From NCBI GenBank assembly GCA_003266075.1, contig MUZZ01000145.1, forward strand, positions 2,601 to 9,946: 7,346 bases of DNA, read 5' to 3'. Under the pieces are notes generated by a model. It saw only the letters and a list, made by a program, of their open reading frames with translations, searched no databases and had not been told where the DNA came from. Positions 4,107 through 7,346 of the stretch are shown one piece after another. Position 1 is the first letter of the stretch, and each line of letters opens with the position of its first letter. This DNA comes from Methanosphaera sp. rholeuAM74 (GTDB taxonomy: Archaea > Methanobacteriota > Methanobacteria > Methanobacteriales > Methanobacteriaceae). The translations under genes and the position numbers were made by a program.

Positions 4107-6488
4107 ATGCCGTCAGACGACGAATATTATAAAGAAAGATATCAAGAAATCAAAGACAAAGTCTCATACAAAGACTTTCTTAAAGATATAGACGAAGTGA
4201 AAGAAGAAAATGCTGACTCACCCTTTGTAACAGAAGACCAGATAATTAACATGGTAATAGAAAAACATTCAGGACGAGAAAACATACAACAAACACACAC
4301 AAACCAAGTACAAACAATATCCTCACTAGTAGAAGGAAATGGAAACATAAGCATCCAAGGACGACTACTTGCAATATCAAACATCAAAACATTCACAACC
4401 AAAAAAGGAAGAGAAGGAAAAGTCGCAAACCTGACAGTAGAAGACCACACAGGTAAAATAAGAGTAGTAATGTGGACAGACAATATGAAATACATGAACC
4501 GTATTGCAGAAGGAAACATTATAAAAATCAACAACCTCGAAGTCAGAAAAGGATACACAGGTGACTTGGAAGTACAAATGAGAAGCAACTCAACAATACA
4601 AGTCATGCCAGAAGAAGTAGACCCAGAACTACCAAAATACGAGGAAAAAATAACAAACCTCGAAGATATAACTGAAGACGGAGACTACAACGTAATAGTA
4701 AGAATAATCAAAATCTCAACAGTACGTGAAATCCAAAAAGATGACAGAACATTACTAATACAAACGCTGACAATAATGGACGCAACAGGAACAATGGAAT
4801 TCACACTATGGAATAAAGACACAGAACTAATAGAAACACTAGAACTAAAAGAAAATGACACAGTAAAAATCATCAAAGCAAGAGCAAACACCAAATACCA
4901 GCCAATATCACTATCAAATAGTTGGAACGGAAGAATAGTCAAAGGAGACTATGATTTACCAGAATACAAACACGAAATACTAAAATTAGCAGATGCAACA
5001 GAAAACCAAGAGAAAGCAACAGTCATAGGTGTAATAACCAAAGTATACGAAACAATAACATTCGACAGAGAAAACGGAACACAAGGAAACGTCAGAAGCA
5101 TAGAAATAACCGATGACACAGGATCAATAAGGGTAACATTATGGAACAAAGAAACAGAAATAGCAATGACAAAAGGAGACATAATAAAAATAGAAGACTG
5201 CCAAGTAGAATTCGATGACTACTCAGGAGACAGATACAGGATAAATACTGGATGGGATGCAGCAATAGTAATCAACCCAGACATTGACGACGACTTAAGA
5301 AGCAAATTAGAACCAATCCAAACATTCACAACAACCAAAATCAAAGATGCACTCGACACAGAACAAGAAGAAGGAAGAGAACTCGACGTAGTCGCAAGAA
5401 TATTCACACTATCTGATATAAGGGAATTTGAACGACTCGACGGAACAAACGGAAAAGTAAGATCACTAGAACTGGCAGATGATACTGGAATAATACGTGC
5501 ATCACTATGGGATGAAAAAACAGACTTAAAACAAGCAGTAGGGGATGCAATAAAAGTAGAAAATTGTCGAACCAGATTAGGACAAGGATACATGGAACTA
5601 AGCATAGGAAAACCTGCAAGGATAACAACACCAACAGACGAAGAAGCACAGGACTTACCGCCACTAGCTCAACTTGAAGAAGAAAGATACCATGATGTAA
5701 CAATAAGCCAACTAGAAGAAAATGATTCATATGTTAAACTTAGATGCAGAGTAACCAACATTGGAAACGTAAACACATTCGCACGTAGCGATGGAAGAGA
5801 TGGAAGAGTAAAATCAGTGCAAGTAGCAGATGAATCAGGTGAAATATCAGTATCACTATGGGATGATGACGTAGACATGAAACTAAGTGAAGGAATGGCA
5901 GTTATCATAGAAAATCCAATGATTAACCTACAAAATGGTAACCTAAGGTTATCCGTTTCATCCAATACCAACTTCAGACAAGCAACAACAGAAGAAGCAG
6001 AAAAACTACCATCTATGCGTGAAATAGAAAACACACTATACACAGAAAAACTCATAGAAGACATCGATGAGGAAGATAAACACATAACAGTTAAAGGAGT
6101 TATCGAAGAAATCAATGGTGAAAAAATAATCTACGCAATGTGTCCTACATGTAACAAAAGAATCTCCCAAAGTGAGGAAGGATACATATGTGACACCTGT
6201 GGAGAAAAAATTGATAAACCAGATTACCTGATGGTGATTTCAACAGTTCTAAGGGATGAAACAGGAACAGTTTCAGCTACTTTCTTCCGTAATGTAGCAG
6301 AAGAACTGATAGGAACAACTACTAAAGAAGTTATAGAAATATTTGAACAAACCGGTGATGAATCATCACTGGCTGGACGACTAGAAGATTTAATTGGACA
6401 TGAAGTAACAGTAATAGCTGATGCTTCCTTCAACGATTATCAGGAAGATATAAGGTTAAATGTACGTAGAGTAGTTATAGTAATATAA
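4107..6488 (+). CDS. rpa: Replication protein A, multi-OB-fold single-stranded DNA-binding protein
   Basis: RPA coats single-stranded DNA during replication, repair and recombination. The 793 residues hold a short acidic/basic N-terminal region (1-75) and then six OB folds, each marked by a D-x-(T/S)-G turn leading into an aromatic: VEDHTG..MW (111-123), IMDATG..LW (223-235), ITDDTG..LW (334-346), LADDTG..LW (456-468), VADESG..LW (573-585) and LRDETG..FF (715-727). The first five recur every 111-122 residues. The sixth carries a zinc finger (C679, C682, C695, C698) inserted early in the fold, as in the DNA-binding C-terminal domain of eukaryotic RPA70. Linkers rich in Pro/Glu/Asp separate the folds. 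It is longer than the four-OB Methanocaldococcus type, and one chain may do the work of a heterotrimer. An AGGAGA site supports ATG 4107. The gene lies 25 bp before radA, a natural functional partner. Identification is firm. Confidence 0.95.
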   Translation: MPSDDEYYKERYQEIKDKVSYKDFLKDIDEVKEENADSPFVTEDQIINMVIEKHSGRENIQQTHTNQVQTISSLVEGNGNISIQGRLLAISNIKTFTTKKGREGKVANLTVEDHTGKIRVVMWTDNMKYMNRIAEGNIIKINNLEVRKGYTGDLEVQMRSNSTIQVMPEEVDPELPKYEEKITNLEDITEDGDYNVIVRIIKISTVREIQKDDRTLLIQTLTIMDATGTMEFTLWNKDTELIETLELKENDTVKIIKARANTKYQPISLSNSWNGRIVKGDYDLPEYKHEILKLADATENQEKATVIGVITKVYETITFDRENGTQGNVRSIEITDDTGSIRVTLWNKETEIAMTKGDIIKIEDCQVEFDDYSGDRYRINTGWDAAIVINPDIDDDLRSKLEPIQTFTTTKIKDALDTEQEEGRELDVVARIFTLSDIREFERLDGTNGKVRSLELADDTGIIRASLWDEKTDLKQAVGDAIKVENCRTRLGQGYMELSIGKPARITTPTDEEAQDLPPLAQLEEERYHDVTISQLEENDSYVKLRCRVTNIGNVNTFARSDGRDGRVKSVQVADESGEISVSLWDDDVDMKLSEGMAVIIENPMINLQNGNLRLSVSSNTNFRQATTEEAEKLPSMREIENTLYTEKLIEDIDEEDKHITVKGVIEEINGEKIIYAMCPTCNKRISQSEEGYICDTCGEKIDKPDYLMVISTVLRDETGTVSATFFRNVAEELIGTTTKEVIEIFEQTGDESSLAGRLEDLIGHEVTVIADASFNDYQEDIRLNVRRVVIVI

Positions 6489-6501
6489 TAAATAAAAATA
6501 A

Positions 6502-6510
6502 GAGGTTGAT
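6502..6510 (+). promoter_or_regulatory. Ribosome binding site of radA
   Basis: GAGGTTGAT ends 3 bases before ATG 6514, with its GAGGT core 7-11 bases upstream. It closely matches the complement of the archaeal 16S rRNA tail (GGAGGTGAT) and fixes the radA start. Confidence 0.75.
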
Positions 6511-6513
6511 AAA

Positions 6514-7346
6514 ATGGTTGAACTTACAGATTTACCAAGTGTCGGAGAAAAAACAGCACAAAAACTAAAAGATGCAGGATTTGGAGATTTAATGCGTTTA
6601 GCAACAGCAACTCCAAAGGAATTAAGCGTAAAAGTGGAAATAGGTGAAGGGGTGGCTATGAAAGTCATAGAAGCTGCTCGTAAAGCTGAAAAGATAGACT
6701 TTGAAACAGCTGACCTAGTAATGAAAAGAAGAGAAGATGTTGGAAGGATAACAACTGGAAGTCAGGGATTAGATGAACTAATAGGTGGAGGAATAGAAAC
6801 ACAATCCATAACAGAAGTCTATGGTGAATTCGGTTCAGGAAAAAGTCAGATTTCACATGAATTAGCAGTTACCACACAATTACCACTAGAAAATGGTGGC
6901 CTTGAAGGTGAAGTAGTATTCATAGACACAGAAAACACCTTCAGACCAGAACGTATACAACAGATAGCAGAAGGATTTGGATTAGACCTAGAAACAACAC
7001 TCAAAAACATACATGTTGCAAGGGCATTCAATAGTAACCATCAAATGCTAATGGCAGACAAGGTAGATGAATTAATCCAAGGTGAAACTAACGTTAAGTT
7101 AATTATAGTTGACTCATTAATGGCTCACTTCAGGGCAGAATACGTTGGTCGTGAATCACTAGCAAACAGGCAACAAAAACTTAACCAACACTTGCACACA
7201 CTACAAACATTAGCAAACTCATACAACCTCGCAGTATTAATAACCAACCAAGTACAATCCAAGCCTGACGCATTCTTTGGAACACCTACCAAGGCTGTAG
7301 GTGGACACGTACTTGGTCACGCTAGTACATACAGGATACTCCTCAA
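6514..7346 (+). CDS. radA: RadA recombinase (partial, 3' end beyond the window)
   Basis: RadA is the archaeal Rad51/RecA homologue; it forms an ATP-dependent filament on single-stranded DNA and carries out strand exchange. The frame is open for 277 codons to the window edge; the family is usually a little over 310 residues, so roughly the last 35 are missing. Visible parts are an N-terminal helix-hairpin-helix domain (LPSVGEKTAQKLKDAGF, about residues 7-23), the FxxA filament-assembly motif FETA (63-66), Walker A GEFGSGKS (104-111), Walker B LIIVD (196-200), and the DNA-binding loop 2 region with VGGHVLGHASTYR (residues about 262-274). All ATPase residues look intact. It follows rpa by 25 bp with its own good ribosome site and no promoter or terminator between, so the two are likely one transcript. 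This pairing fits delivery of RadA onto RPA-coated DNA. Confidence 0.96.
   Translation, partial: MVELTDLPSVGEKTAQKLKDAGFGDLMRLATATPKELSVKVEIGEGVAMKVIEAARKAEKIDFETADLVMKRREDVGRITTGSQGLDELIGGGIETQSITEVYGEFGSGKSQISHELAVTTQLPLENGGLEGEVVFIDTENTFRPERIQQIAEGFGLDLETTLKNIHVARAFNSNHQMLMADKVDELIQGETNVKLIIVDSLMAHFRAEYVGRESLANRQQKLNQHLHTLQTLANSYNLAVLITNQVQSKPDAFFGTPTKAVGGHVLGHASTYRILL

Noticed and set aside
4142..6668. Series of minus-strand open frames opposite rpa and the start of radA
   Set aside because: They lie antisense to strongly recognisable proteins, have low-complexity Ser/Val/Leu-rich translations, and lack ribosome sites. They arise because A-rich sense codons give few stops on the other strand.

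Overview
This A+T-rich window reads as archaeal, most likely Methanobacteriales and Methanosphaera-like (inference). The evidence is an archaeal multi-OB-fold RPA directly followed by RadA, TATA-type box A elements ahead of genes, Shine-Dalgarno sites of the AGGAG / GAGGTTGAT type, and strong use of A-ending codons.

Layout, all genes on the + strand: (1) 25-1935, a membrane protein whose cytoplasmic family-2-like glycosyltransferase domain resembles glucosyl-3-phosphoglycerate synthase, followed by membrane helices and an Asn/Ser/Thr-rich, apparently exported C-terminal domain full of N-glycosylation sequons. (2) 1936-2481, a gene-free stretch with an orphan-looking box A, several hairpins, two clear copies (and a partial third) of a structured repeat, and a perfect 11-bp inverted repeat just before the next gene. 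(3) 2482-3579, a TnpB RNA-guided nuclease gene with all catalytic and zinc-finger residues intact, followed by a likely omega-RNA region ending in a hairpin near 3683; no TnpA transposase is present. (4) 3580-4106, a second gene-free stretch with the omega-RNA region, a hairpin-plus-T-run terminator, and the rpa promoter and leader, which carries a perfect 9-bp palindrome. (5) 4107-6488, rpa, with five OB folds plus a sixth zinc-finger OB fold. (6) 6514 to the window end, radA, cut off by the window after 277 codons.

rpa and radA are 25 bp apart and almost certainly co-transcribed: RPA covers single-stranded DNA and RadA forms the recombinase filament on it. The TnpB element sits between this core replication/repair operon and the surface-type glycosyltransferase gene and looks like an accessory insertion. 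The least explained part of the window is the repeated structured DNA at about 2127-2465 upstream of tnpB, together with the unusual architecture of the first gene.
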